NCBI GenBank assembly: GCA_963575745.1
Contig: CAUYUJ010016061.1
Coordinates: forward strand, 189,858-253,857
Direction of reading: 5' to 3'
Length of the DNA stretch: 64,000 nt
Origin: Prorocentrum cordatum
Taxonomy: Eukaryota > Sar > Dinophyceae > Prorocentrales > Prorocentraceae
Numbering within the stretch: position 1 is the first letter of the stretch; every line of letters starts with the position of its first letter. Both the position numbers and the translations under genes were made by a program. The notes under the pieces are model-generated. The model was not told where the DNA came from, searched no databases, and saw only the letters and a list, made by a program, of their open reading frames with translations. Of the stretch, positions 51,580 to 63,465 are shown one piece after another.

Positions 51580-52140
51580 ACACACACATCCCTTGCCATT
51601 GGGTTGTTTTTTCTGTCCGCCGACGCGTATCATAGCGGACCTGGAGTTCCAAAACGGACCTCCTCGTTCCATGCGCGATCGGAAAAAAAGGGAGTCGCAG
51701 CATTGGAGAAGGAGGTGGCGGCTGAGCAAGAGGATGAGCAGGAGGAAACGACGGAGGAGGAGGAGCAGAAGGGAAAAGGACGAGGACGAACAGCAGCAGC
51801 AGGAGTTGGAGTGAAACGAGAGCGGAAGGACCAAAGCAAGGCGGAGGAGGGAAAAGGAGGGGAGCGACAACGATGCGGAAGGACTCGGATGCAGAACAGT
51901 GGCCAGCGCTTGGGCGAGAGTGCCATTATGATCGACGGGAGCGAAGCGCCGATCCTAAAATCAGGCACATCGTTTTCAGACGCCGAAGGTGACAGGATTG
52001 AACAAGACCGCATCAAATACCAATGATTGAACCCCTGGCTGTGAAAAACAAAGTGCGGAGATAATGGGACAACCACTGCACACCGCACAGAGTCAGGGAA
52101 GACAGGGAAATAGTTGTCATGTCGATTCTAGGTTCTAGGC
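51580..52140 (+). repeat. Dispersed repeat complex, right half
   Basis: 51600-51670 matches 49370-49440 (GCCGACGCGTATCAT-GCGGACCTGGAGTTCCAAA). 51700-51850 is GA-rich. 51905-51975 carries TGGGCGAGAGTGCCATTATG and GACGGGAGCGAAGCGCCGAT. Overall a copy of the 49.2-49.8 kb complex. Confidence 0.55.
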
Positions 52141-52667
52141 GTGGCGCGCCACGAATCCAGCGCGTCCCACGAACGAGAGAGCAAAGGAAAAATGCCAGGG
52201 CGAAAATCTAGCAACCGCCCTTGCCGACGGGCGCTCTGCGCCGCGCCGGCGCACGCGTGGCACAGCCCAGCGCCTGTTGTACTGAGCCGCCTCATTCCGA
52301 CACAGCTCGATACGGCCTTTTTGCACCTTGTACCAGGGCTGCTTCACGAACAGGCCCGCGACCTTCGTGAGCACTTTCTCAAGGACGTTGGGCGGGCGAC
52401 ACGACGTGCATCGGGGATACGGTCGTGCGCACGAAGAGAATACGAGCACGCCACATCAGCAACGCCTTCCCCAGTCACGTCTCCAGAGGCAGCGTGGACA
52501 TGTTCGTCAAGAGGTTGTCCTCCAGAAGGTTCGCCGTCAGCCTTCGCAGGAGGGCCCCGACCACCATCAGACCCTTCTTCGTGCGCACCTCCTGCACCCC
52601 GGAGCACAGCCGGAGGTGCAGCGCCCAGACGCGTTGGCCTGCGCCCCCGAAGGCCGAGGCGGTCAAG
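52141..52667 (-). pseudogene. Exon-like minus-strand fragments, unknown
   Basis: On the minus strand, one frame reads VRTKKGLMVVGALLRRLTAN, LLEDNLLTNMSTLPLET (52475-52590), stops, and continues LGKALLMWRARILFVRTTVS. Another reads KVLTKVAGLFVKQPWYKVQK, GRIELCRNEAAQYN near 52270-52390. The composition is protein-like but broken by stops and frame changes, so this is a relic or several exons. No family recognised. Confidence 0.3.
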
Positions 52668-52834
52668 TATCAGGAGAGGAAAAAACACACAGACACAATC
52701 AATCGTCGATTCTCAGGAAGATATGGGAACATATGGGAAGTGGGGGGGAAGACAAAAACCCAGAAAATATTTGGAAAAATATGGGGGATAGTTTTCTTTG
52801 TGTGTAGTTATTGGTGTGTCCTGGGGCCCCTTCA
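52668..52834 (+). repeat. 165-bp AT-rich dispersed repeat, copy 2 (family D)
   Basis: TATCAGGAGAGGAAAAAACA, CACAGACACAATCAATC, AGATATGGGAACATATGGG, AAGTGGGGGGGAAGACAAAA and CCTGGGGCCCCTTCA. About 85-90% identical to copies 1 and 3 by eye. Confidence 0.85.
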
Positions 52835-52950
52835 AAGCAGCGCGCGCCGCGGGGCCTGTGCCGCCCCGCGCCGGCGCCCGGGAAGCCTGGGAAGCGGCGG
52901 TCCGCCGCGGAGCGGCGAGGCCGGAGATGGAGGAGCACCGGAAGGCCAAT

Positions 52951-53182
52951 CTCCTCCTCCTCCTCCTCCTCCTCCTCCTCCTCCTCCTCCTCCTCCTCCT
53001 CCTCCTCGTCCTCCTCGTCCTCCTCCTCCTCCTCCTCCCTCCTCCTCCTCCTCCTCCTCCGTCTTCCGCCCTCCTCCTCCTCCCTCCCCTCCTCCCTCCT
53101 CCTCCCTCCTCCCTCCTCCTCCTCCTCCTCCTCCTCCTCCTCCTCCTCCTCCTCCTCCTCCTCCTCCTCCTCCTCCTCCTCG
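52951..53182 (+). repeat. (CTC)n pyrimidine tract
   Basis: About 230 bp of CTCCTC with CCCTCC and CGTC interruptions. Confidence 0.95.
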
Positions 53183-53985
53183 CGATTGCGCTGCCGTGGG
53201 CGTGCATGCGGCGCGCACTGCGCGTGTGCGTGCGTATGGCCTCCGCGTGCGTGGCGCACGCCCGCGGGCGCGAAGAGTGTGCGTGGGCGTCTCGCGCACG
53301 GGGTCGTGAGCGCGCGCCCGCGCGTGCCTGCGTGCGCGCGTGCTGGCAGCAGGAGGGGAAGAGGGCCACGGGAACCGAGGACCTTGACGGGTTGAGAGGG
53401 GCAGGGAAGGTGTGCATGGCTGCAGGAGCTCCCTTCGACCGCCATGAGAGAGAGAGAGAGGGCCACGGGGGGTCGGCGGGGGGGGGGGGCGGTGCAGCGG
53501 TCACGGGGCCGCCCGGCACGAGCTGCCGTCCGCAGGGACGTGCTGAGCCAGCGCTTGGTGCTCATATGGAGTAGTTGTAGAGGAGAGAGGAGGGAGGCAA
53601 GCTAGGCGTGCTCGCGTCATGTCTGACGTCATACCCCTCCCTCCCATCCCTTGCCATTGCGTCGAGCCCCTCTCTCTTCGCAGAGTCGGGTGCTGAAGAA
53701 GAAATTGCTCCCGAAAGGGTAAACGTAAACGCCAAGCCGCATAGCATGACAACGTACGGCGTAGGAGGCACTGCGTAGGAATAATGGGCGGGGAGACGCG
53801 AGCCAATGCCGATCCAATAGTATTGTTACCGCTGCAGCGAGAGCCCCATTCCTTGGAATGGGGCCAACAGTGTAGCGGGAGTTCCAAGTCGAAGTGCCAG
53901 CATGCAGGGATTGGTTTTGGGTTGGGAGGCGCAAGCCACACGTTGATGCAAGCGGACGGCTTGCGCTGCGTCGGGAGCGCCAGTC
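53183..53985. other. No recognisable gene
   Basis: 53200-53345 is CGCG/GTGCG-rich. 53440-53460 is (GA)n. CACGTTGATGCAAGCGGAC and similar phrases follow. The frames lack domains. Confidence 0.45.
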
Positions 53986-54430
53986 CTTCGAACGGAGGTT
54001 CTGGGGCAAGTCAGGAATGCGGCTTCAGAAATGTGGCCAACGCTGGAGCCAGGGCACCAGTGTCAAGGATAGACACTTTAGAAATGAAGACCACGCTGTA
54101 GGCGGAACGATATTTAGAAGGACCGACAATTTGAAAATGAGGCCAACGCTATAGCGGGTGCACCACTTCCTGCGAGATATCGGGAGCATCTTCGAGAAGG
54201 ACACGCACGAGAAAATGAGGCCAACGCCGCTGCGGGAGCATCAGTTTAAATGACTGGAAACGCGTAGCGAGGCCAATTCTACAGCTAGAGCAGTATTGGG
54301 AAGGACAGGAAATGTGGAAAAGAAGCCAATGCCCAAACGCGAACACCGTTGTGAAATAAGGAGAACATGGAAACGAAGCCAACGTTGCATCGAGAACCAT
54401 CATTTAGGAAGGACCGAAAACGCTAGGACG
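53986..54430 (+). repeat. Degenerate tandem repeat GAAAATGAGGCCAACGCT
   Basis: GGCCAACGCTGGAGCCAGGG, TTGAAAATGAGGCCAACGCT, GAGAAAATGAGGCCAACGCC, AAAAGAAGCCAATGCCC and AACGAAGCCAACGTTGC recur every 55-65 bp, with GGAAGGACAG between some of them. Diverged; related to the right part of the repeat at 49656. Confidence 0.65.
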
Positions 54431-55531
54431 GACACACCAGGCATACTTATCAAGTTTTGAAGTCAGGTGGGGAAGAACGGTGGACAGACAGGGCGGGATT
54501 ATTATAAGACGTCTCCCGGGAGAGAGTAGAGCAGTAAGCATATTCATCGTGTAAAAATGTGGAAAGGAGGAAGGGGAGACGAGAGGAGAAGTAGGAGAAG
54601 GAGAAGGAACAGGAAAAGGAACAGGACAAGGAGAAAAAAAGAGGAGAGGGAGACGGAGGAGGAGGACGAGGAAGAGGATGAGTGGGGAGTAGGTCAAGCT
54701 AGCCAGATCTAACGATTTAGTGGCCTCCGCCTTTTCTCCACCTTCCCTCTCATAACATAATAAGTCGTGGCACGAATTGCCACTGACGTTGAATCGCGTT
54801 CCCACCCATCGAACGGGCAGACATTTGCGCGCGGCCCCACCGCCGACGATTTGGCGAAGGGCCAGCTACGCGGGCCGTGCAGGGGCGGGAGCGGGACTTC
54901 TGGAAATCCTTGCGCCGCGTTGCGGCGGGAACACAATTTAGCCAGCCCGCGGGCGGCCAAAGTGCCGATGACCACGGTGAAAACAACATCTGCGCCGCGC
55001 CAAACCATCCTTGCCATTGTCGCGCGCAAGGTGCGGGGGGGCCTGGGCGAAGAACGCGTTTCGCCGCGCCGCGCCCGCGGCGGAATCGCCACTTCGACGA
55101 GCAATGTGTGCGGAGCCTGGGCGCGGTGGACACGTCGCCGGGCCCTCAAACTCCAGCGAGGGCTATATCCGCGCCGGGCCGAGGCGGGAACGCCACGTTC
55201 AAGCAGCATCTGCGCGGTTCCAAGGCGAGAGCGACACGCTCGTCCACTCCAGCGTCGACCGAGTGGGCGGCGACAACTGCGCGCCGCGCGCAAGAGGGAC
55301 CGCAAGGCTCCGGAAAGAGGAGCGCGGCGCCGAGGCGAGAGCGACGTTTCGCGCGGGATGCGTAACGCCCGTCCCGCTGCTGCGACGCATCTTGAAACGT
55401 TGACAGAAATTATGCGCTTTTGAAGTGAAAACACTGCAGCTGCATTGTTCCGCGACAGGTCGGATGGGCCGTGTCGGATCGGGTCGATATGGGCCTGCTA
55501 GGTTCAGCGACGCGCAGAGGGGGGGGAGGGG
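54431..55531. other. No recognisable gene
   Basis: 54560-54680 is GA-rich. 54850-55380 is GC-rich with loosely repeated CGGCGGGAACnC, GCGAGAGCGACACG and GCGCCGCGC phrases that look like a decayed repeat. No domain. Confidence 0.45.
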
Positions 55532-55636
55532 GGAGGGCTTCTTAGAAGCACCCCTGTTTCTTAGAAGGCGCGGGCCTTATCTATAGACGTAAGGCCAGCG
55601 CCTTCTAAGAAGCAGCCTACTTCTAAGGAGCCCTCC
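55532..55636. repeat. Foldback element GGAGGGCTTCTTAGAAG
   Basis: 105 bp. Left GGAGGGCTTCTTAGAAGCAC, TTTCTTAGAAGGCGCGGGCC, TTAT; right reversed GGAGGGCTCCTTAGAAGTAG, TTCTTAGAAGGCGCTGGCC, TTAC. Arms of about 48 bp at high identity around a minimal loop (CTATAGACG). The CTTCTTAGAAG motif is itself palindromic and occurs in both halves of each arm. Confidence 0.85.
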
Positions 55637-55954
55637 CCCTCCCTCCACCCCCTTGTGCGCACCGCCAAGCGGTGGCAGAGTAGGGACGCATCCGAGCACA
55701 GAACAAGGATCAGGGGCCCAGGGGCTCCAAGACCTCTCCGGAGAGGAGGTCCCGTCTCCGCTCCTCGGAGCTGTCCGCTGGTAGCTGATGTGCTCAGCGT
55801 CTGGGGTGCGTCCTCGGACCTCGCGGCGGAAGGGAGGGTCGGAGGAGACAGGAAAGGGGGGGAGGAGGGCCGAAGAAGACGGCGAAGGAGGGCGGCGAGG
55901 GAGGAGAGCAAGGGGGGGAAAGAGTGAGGAGGGAGGGCGCAGAGGGATGATGGG
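55637..55954. other. No recognisable gene
   Basis: Purine-rich toward 55920; possible upstream exon or leader of the next gene, not resolvable. Confidence 0.35.
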
Positions 55955-57964
<2,010 letters not shown>

Positions 57965-58010
57965 CCCTGCCACAGGCTCGGGACATGGGGCGGGCGGTGG
58001 AGGGAGGGGG

Positions 58011-58071
58011 AGGAGGAGGAGGAGGAGGAGGAGGAGGAGGAGGAGGAGGAGGAGGAGGAGGAGGAGGAGGC
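58011..58071 (+). repeat. (GGA)n microsatellite
   Basis: About 60 bp of uninterrupted GGAGGA. Confidence 0.95.
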
Positions 58072-58121
58072 GGATCAATGCGTCCCCTGGTTCCCCCCTC
58101 GTCCGCGCACATGCCTCGGCC

Positions 58122-58275
58122 ATGATTGACGAGCTCCCTCTCGGGCGCTCCCCGAAGGCCTCCTCGGTGCTCGCGGGCCACACCGACGACTACCTGGCGT
58201 GGCTGCCCGACGACCTGGTGCGGAAGCAGTTCCCCGCCGGCCGCCCGCTGTTGTGGGCGGAGCTGTGCTGGGACG
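58122..58275 (+). CDS. Possible terminal exon of the EEP-fold gene
   Basis: MIDELPLGRSPKASSVLAGH, TDDYLAWLPDDLVRKQFPAG, RPLLWAELCWDVR has convincing protein composition with GC-rich third positions. It then loses coding character at GGGCAGCGGTTGGGGG. It lies 150 bp past the EEP-fold frame on the same strand in a different register, so it could be a downstream exon after a GGA-filled intron, or a separate gene. Family not recognised. Confidence 0.4.
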
Positions 58276-58459
58276 TCAGGGGCAGCGGTTGGGGGGGACG
58301 GGCTCCGGGGGCGGAACGCGTCGATCCCCGATCGCCCATGGATCGTCGGCTGTCTGGTCACCCCGACCCGCCCAGGAGCGTGCGGATTCGCCATCGGGGT
58401 GCCTGTCCCCGATCTATCGGCCATGCATCGCCGGCTCCAGGGCGATGCTTCCCCCTGGC
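58276..58459. other. Dispersed repeat fragment
   Basis: CACCCCGACCCGCCCAGGAG, CGTGCGGATTCGCCATCGGG and GATCTATCGGCCATGCATCG relate to 33890-33970 and 37965-38090. No gene. Confidence 0.45.
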
Positions 58460-58576
58460 ATCGCTCGGACGTGTGCTTTTTTTCTCGGCGAGGGCCATCG
58501 AGGAGCATCCTTGATCATTTGGCGGAAAAACCACGCACGAAACCGAAAAAACACAGGGAATGGACGTCCGAGCGAT
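58460..58576. mobile_element. MITE-like element, ATCGCTCGGACGT ends, copy 2 (family C)
   Basis: 117 bp with perfect 13-bp inverted tips. Matches copy 1 at 34923 through CCATCGAGGAGCATCCTTGA, TCATTTGGC, ACGCACGAAACC and CACAGGGAATGG. Copy 1 and copy 2 differ mainly by small indels in A and T runs. Confidence 0.88.
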
Positions 58577-59177
58577 GGCGAGCCCCCGCCCTGAACCCGG
58601 CGCCCTCCCCCCCGCATCGTTGCCTCTCAGGACGGCCACGCCGCTTTCGCGGGGGGCGACCGCGTACAGTGACCAGCACGCCCCCGATGGGCGCCTGCTG
58701 CTGCCAGGGCTCGACGAACAGAAGATCATAAGCACAAACTTTCGACGGTCCGCGCGGATTTCTCAGATCGGCGCTGGGCCCCCCCTTGGCGGCGCCTCCG
58801 GCGCCGCCCCAGGACGCAGATCCAAGAAATTCGCGCGGACCTTCGGACGTTCATGCTCAGGCCTGTTCTTCTTCCACTAAGGATGGCAAGGAGCATCTAT
58901 CCAGCGCCTGCTCGAGATCAATGTGTTGTGGCCCTCGAACGTCGAGTCCTGGTGGATCGGTGGATTTTGTTCGAGATGCCAGGTTGCCCACGGCGGTGCT
59001 GTGGCAGATCGTCTCGGCTCCTTGGGTATCTGACGGGTGCTGAGCTGAGACTTGTAGGTAGGAATCGCATTGACCGCCGGCATTTCCTCACTCCTCTTCT
59101 GATCTTTCCTTCAAGAGGCTTACGCCATTCCGCCGCCCCCCAAGGCTACCCAGAGCGCCTCCATCTAGGCTTCCCCA
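58577..59177. other. No recognisable gene
   Basis: Mixed sequence; an internal inverted repeat GGCGGCGCCTCCGGCGCCGCC lies near 58792. No domain. Confidence 0.45.
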
Positions 59178-59353
59178 ATGGGGTCCGAGCAGATGGGACC
59201 GAAGGATCGCTGTGCATCGGCAACGCATCGACATTGCGGCTTGCTTTGGAGCCCGATGTTCTCCTCGCCGACGTCGCCGATGCATCGACGCATCGGCAAT
59301 GCAGCGCAATCCCTCGACCCAACCTACTCGGACCCCATTTGGGAGGCAACGGG
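59178..59353. mobile_element. Family-A MITE-like copy
   Basis: ATGGGGTCCGAGCAGATGGG, CATCGGCAACGCATCGACAT, TGGAGCCCGATGTTCTCC, GCCGACGTCGCCGATGCATC and the end CTACTCGGACCCCATTTGGG then AGGC. Inverted ends recognisable but diverged. Confidence 0.72.
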
Positions 59354-59559
59354 CCTACACGAAGTTCCCATCAGGGCCTCAAGAGGCGCCCAATATGTCC
59401 TCAGGATGGCCCAGGAGGGTCCGGTGAGGCGTCCTGGAAACTGCACCCGAGAGATCTGAATGTGCGCCACTGCATTACAAACCAGTCTGGCTTTTATAGA
59501 TCATTCGTCCTCCGACATGTTTCTGATCGTCACGCCTTTGGTGAACCTCCGGAGGGCCT
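59354..59559. other. No recognisable gene
   Basis: Unassigned mixed sequence. Confidence 0.4.
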
Positions 59560-59812
59560 GAAGGCACCTCGAGATTTGAAAACAAGGCGTAACGATGCCC
59601 TGGGGAGAGCACAGAATCCCCAAGACGACCCCTAGGCCCTAGATGACCCCGGGAGTCCTTAAGGAGGCCCCCAAAAGAGCTCCAGAAGCGCAAGACGGCC
59701 CAGGACACAGCATGCCCCAAATGGCCTCAAGAACCTGTCTATAGAGCCCGCAAGAGGCCCCCCAGGAAGGGGCCAAAGACGACTCAAGAGGCCCTCCAGA
59801 GGCAATTTTCGT
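59560..59812 (-). repeat. GGCC-CTTGG array in reverse orientation
   Basis: CCCAAGACGACCCC, TTAAGGAGGCCCCC, GCGCAAGACGGCCC, CTCAAGAGGCCCTCC: the reverse complement of the arrays at 0.8, 6.3, 8.2, 12.8 and 16.3 kb. Confidence 0.65.
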
Positions 59813-59974
59813 TCCATCAGTTTCTCCCAATCATCCTGTGATGTCGGGTCCTCGTTTTGAGGAGACAGCGCCCCGCGTCCCACCTCCTCTCCTGGTCTCC
59901 TCCCTCCCTCCTCCCTCCCTTGCCTCTGCCCTCCGCATGTATCTGTTTCGGCACACCCCTTACATGGCCCGTGG

Positions 59975-60890
59975 CCCCATAGAGAGTTCCACCGAAGGCC
60001 CCAGTGGCAAAGTTCGCATGGCGGCCACGCCCCACTTCGGCGCACAGCTCGCACGCTTCGTGGCCACAGGGAGCTCCACCGAAGGCCCCAGTAGCAAAGT
60101 TCGCATGGCGGCCCCACCACATTTCGGCGCATCCCTCACGCTTCGTGGCCCCACAGGGAGCTCCACCCAAGGCCCCAGCGTCAAAGTTCGCATGGCGGCC
60201 CCGCCACATTTCGGCGCACACCTTACACGCACACTTCGTGGCCCAACAGGGAGCTCCACCGAAGTCCCCAGTGACAAAGCTCGCATAGCGGTCTCGCCAT
60301 ACGTCGGCGCACCCTTGGCACGGTTCGTGACCACAGAGGGAGCTCCACCGAAGGCCCCAGTGGCAAAGTTCGCATTGCGACCCCACCCAATGTCGGTGCA
60401 CCCCTCACATGGTTCGCGACCCTCTAGGGAGCTCCACCGAAGGCCCCAGCGACAAAGTTTGCATGGCGGCCCCGCCCAATGCCGGCGCACCCCGCACACG
60501 TTTCGTGGCCCCACAGAGAGTTCCACCGACGGCGCCATTGGTAAAGTCTGCATGGCGGCCACGCCCCATTCTAGCGCACCCCTCGCACGGTTCGTGGCCC
60601 CATACGGAGCTCCACCGAAGGCCTTAGCGGCAAAGTTTGCATGGCGACCCCGCCAAATTTCGGCGCACTCCTCACATGTTTCGTGACCACACGCCACACA
60701 GGGAGTTCCACCGAAGGCCCCAGTGGCAGGGTCCACAAGCGGCTCAGCGCAAGTTTCGGCGCACCCCTCATCAAAAGTTTCGTGGCCCCATGAGGAGCTC
60801 CACTTAAGGCCCCAGTTGCAGGGTCCACCTGCGGCTTCTCGCCAATTTCAGCGCACCCCTCACACGCTTCGTGGCCCAATAGGGATCGAG
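59975..60890 (+). repeat. 90-bp satellite, main array of about 10 units
   Basis: The marker GAGCTCCACC (or GAGTTCCACC) lies at 59982, 60071, 60158, 60251, 60339, 60429, 60517, 60606, 60702 and 60794, period 87-96, typically 89-90 bp. Units read GGGAGCTCCACCGAAGGCCC, CAGTGGCAAAGTTCGCATGG, CGGCCCCGCCACATTTCGGC, GCACCCCTCACACGCTTCGT. A stop-free 258-codon minus-strand frame crosses most of the array; I treat it as repeat-derived. Confidence 0.95.
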
Positions 60891-61554
60891 CTTCCCCTCT
60901 TTTGTCCCACCTACCCTGCGCTGTTCACAATTGCAGGTGCTTCGGTCCTTCACCAGGATAATTCCTCGTCGTTCCATCTCCCTCCTACCTCATCGTTCCT
61001 CCGGATTCTCTTTACCCCCCTGACTTCTGGATAAGATTGGTGACAACACGAGGTTCCCCTCATCTCCCTTCGGGTCCTCCTCCTCCTTCCCCTTTTCCTG
61101 CTCCCTCCCGCCTCCCTGTCTCCTTTCCTCCGCCACCCTGCCGTCTCCCAGCTCATGCCGTCTCACCCTGTCGCCACCCACAACGCTCTCTTAGCCACGC
61201 CTTTTCTCCCTCCTGCTGCTCCCCTCCTCCGCCCCACTCCTGCTGCTGCTGCTCCTCCCCCCCTCCTGCTGGCCCCCCTCCCTGACATCTCAAGAGGGCC
61301 CCGACACGGCCTCGGGAGGGAGACTGACAACACTGGAGCCGACGTGGGGCGCCAAGATCGTTTTTCCCAACCCTCCTGTATTGGGTCCTCGTTTTGAATG
61401 GAGCAGTGCGATCTCCACCCTCCTTCTCTCGCCTCGTCCTCCTCTCCTCCTCTCCTCCTTCCCTCCTGTTTCCTGTGTTCCCTTCTCCTCTTCTCTCGTG
61501 CCGTCTGCGATCTGCGCAATTGTCTGCACTTTCGTCTTTCGTGGGCTCCTGGGA
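60891..61554. other. No gene; pyrimidine-rich
   Basis: 61060-61280 and 61400-61500 are CTCC-rich. No domain. Confidence 0.5.
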
Positions 61555-62060
61555 GGCCAAGCAGAGGTGCGTCCCTCGCGGACCACCACTATAGCTCGCG
61601 GTGCCCTGGGGGGCTGCGATCTGCGAAACTGTCGCCACTTTCGTGGGCTCTTGGGAGGCCCAGCGGAGGTACGTCCCACGCGGACCACCACTATAGCTCT
61701 CGGTGCCCTGGGGGGCTGCGTTCTGCGAAACTGTCGCCACTTTCGTGGGCTCTTGGGAGGCCCAGCGGAGGTACGTCCCACGCGGACCACCACTATAGCT
61801 CTCGGTGCCCTGGGGGGCTGCGATCTGCGAAACTGTCGCCACTTTCGTGGGCTCTTGGGAGGCCCAGCGGAGGTACGTCCCACGCGGACCACCACTGTAG
61901 CTCGCGGTGCCCTGGGGGGCTGCAATCTACGCAACTGTCGGCATTCTCGTGGGCTCCTGGCAGGCCTCGCCGCCCCCTGGAGGGCTTGCGATCTGCACAA
62001 ATGTCGCCACTTTCGTGGGCTCCTGGGAGGTCCAGCGGAGGTACGCGCACTGCGGGTCCT
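61555..62060 (+). repeat. 102-bp satellite, about 5 units
   Basis: GAGGTACGTCCCACGCGGAC (or a variant) at 61564, 61666, 61768, 61870 and 62037. The first four are exactly 102 bp apart and nearly identical; the last is preceded by a partly deleted unit. 102 is a multiple of three, so every frame repeats as 34 residues (for example GGCDLRNCRHFRGLLGGPAE). The 5' edge of the array lies in a natural-looking frame. Confidence 0.95.
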
Positions 62061-62484
62061 TCAGAATGCCAGTCAGCATTGAGTGGTCCTGAGTATAATC
62101 GCCACGTGTATAGAAATGGTTGGGTACGTCACAGGGTAATTCCTTCCGCACCCTTGTCTTGCTCGTGGTTAGTGTCCGCCCTTGCGCTCCAATGTCGAGG
62201 TTCGTGGCTCTATCAGGAGGGGGCTGCTGTGGTGCATAGGGTTATCCTCGAGAGCTCGAAGCATCAGCGGAATGATGTGGAGGTGAAGGAGTGTGAGTGG
62301 AGATGGGGAGGGGGGGAGGATTGGTAGAACCGCCGCATCTGGGAGTGATAGAGGTGAGAGGCGGTGAGAGCAAGAGCTCGCACGGCAGGAGGCAGCAAGC
62401 AGAGAGCCCGAAAGGCGGCAGCGAAGGCGGACATCTCACAAGCAGCCCGTAATTATGGGGGGGGGGTGCGGCCTGGACCTTTGT
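62061..62484. other. No recognisable gene
   Basis: Mixed sequence without domain signal. Confidence 0.4.
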
Positions 62485-62718
62485 GGGCCCCGGAAACGGC
62501 AGGGCCGTTTTTTCATCGTTTCCAGAAAAATGCCCCTTGAAAATGGAAACGGCAAAAAAACGGCGACCGGAAACGGCAAAAAAAGGGCTCCAGGATTGGA
62601 ACCGGAGCCGGAACCGGTCAAAAAACGGCGACGGAACCGGTAAAAAACGGCGACGGAACCGGCAACAAATTGCAAAACGGAACCAGTAACAAAAACGGCC
62701 CTGTCGTTTCCAGGGCCC
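62485..62718. mobile_element. Inverted-repeat element with GGGCCC-GGAAACGGCAGGGC ends
   Basis: Left GGGCCCCGGAAACGGCAGGG, CCGTTTTT; right reversed GGGCCCTGGAAACGACAGGG, CCGTTTTT: arms of 28 bp with two mismatches. The interior is a tandem of ACGGCGACGGAACCGG-AAAAA units. MITE-like; no target duplication found. Confidence 0.75.
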
Positions 62719-62910
62719 ACTGAGGCCTGGACGCCGAGCATCTGGGCCTCCTTCGCGGCCCTCGTTGGGCCATGTGCGGTCTGTCTCGGGCGTCGGTCGC
62801 CCGGGACTCTCCAGGAGCCTCGTTGAAGCCTCAGTGGGCCCCGCTTGGGAGCTCTCGGGGTCACCTGGGCATCGCTTCGAAGACGCGTGGGGGGTCGTTC
62901 GGGGAGGCCC
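62719..62910. other. No recognisable gene
   Basis: Unassigned GC-rich sequence. Confidence 0.4.
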
Positions 62911-63465
62911 ATGCTCGGCGGCGAGCGAGGGGGAACAGCGAGAAGGAGAAGGCCTTCCCAGAAGGCTCGAGGTCCCCCCGCCGTCTGAGGAGTCTCCTAG
63001 GCCTTCCCCGACGCAATCTTAGAAACTTCTCAGCAGGCGCGAGGACTTCTGAGACGTCCCGCCGCCGTCTGAGAATCAGACGTGAATTACCTACCCCGCT
63101 TTCGCTTCCCGGCAAAACCAAGTCATGCCACGCGCCTCCTCCCCAAGCGGCTGGACCAGTACAGGCCTTAGTTTGGCGCATCGCTTGGTATCTCTTGGAA
63201 GCGAGGGTGGTCAAAAGCGAGGTAGGTTTGTTTCAGGAGAGGAAAAAACACACAGACACAATTAATCCTCGATTCCCCAGAAAATATAGGAAAATATGGG
63301 AAGTGGGGGGGAAGACAGAAACCCCGAAAATATGGCAAAATATGGGGAATCCTTTTCTTTGTGTGTATTTATGTGTGTGTCCCAGGGCCCCTTCATTGTT
63401 TGCCCCCTAGAGAAGGCCTTCCCCTTCTCGCTTGCCCCCCCCCGTCGCTCGCCGCCGAGTGGGGG
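62911..63465. repeat. Inverted-repeat-bounded composite containing family D
   Basis: CTCGGCGGCGAGCGAGGGGG, AACAGCGAGAAGGAGAAGGC, CTTCCC near 62916-62962 is the inverse of GAAGGCCTTCCCCTTCTCGC, TTG, GTCGCTCGCCGCCGAG near 63412-63464 (arms about 50 bp). The family-D repeat copy 3 lies between them. Copies 1 and 2 of family D lack these arms. Confidence 0.65.
63231..63395 (+). repeat. 165-bp AT-rich dispersed repeat, copy 3 (family D)
   Basis: TTTCAGGAGAGGAAAAAACA, CACAGACACAATTAATC, AAAATATAGGAAAATATGGG, AAGTGGGGGGGAAGACAGAA, closing CAGGGCCCCTTCA. It starts with GTTTGTTTCAG, which looks like a 3' splice site. Confidence 0.85.
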
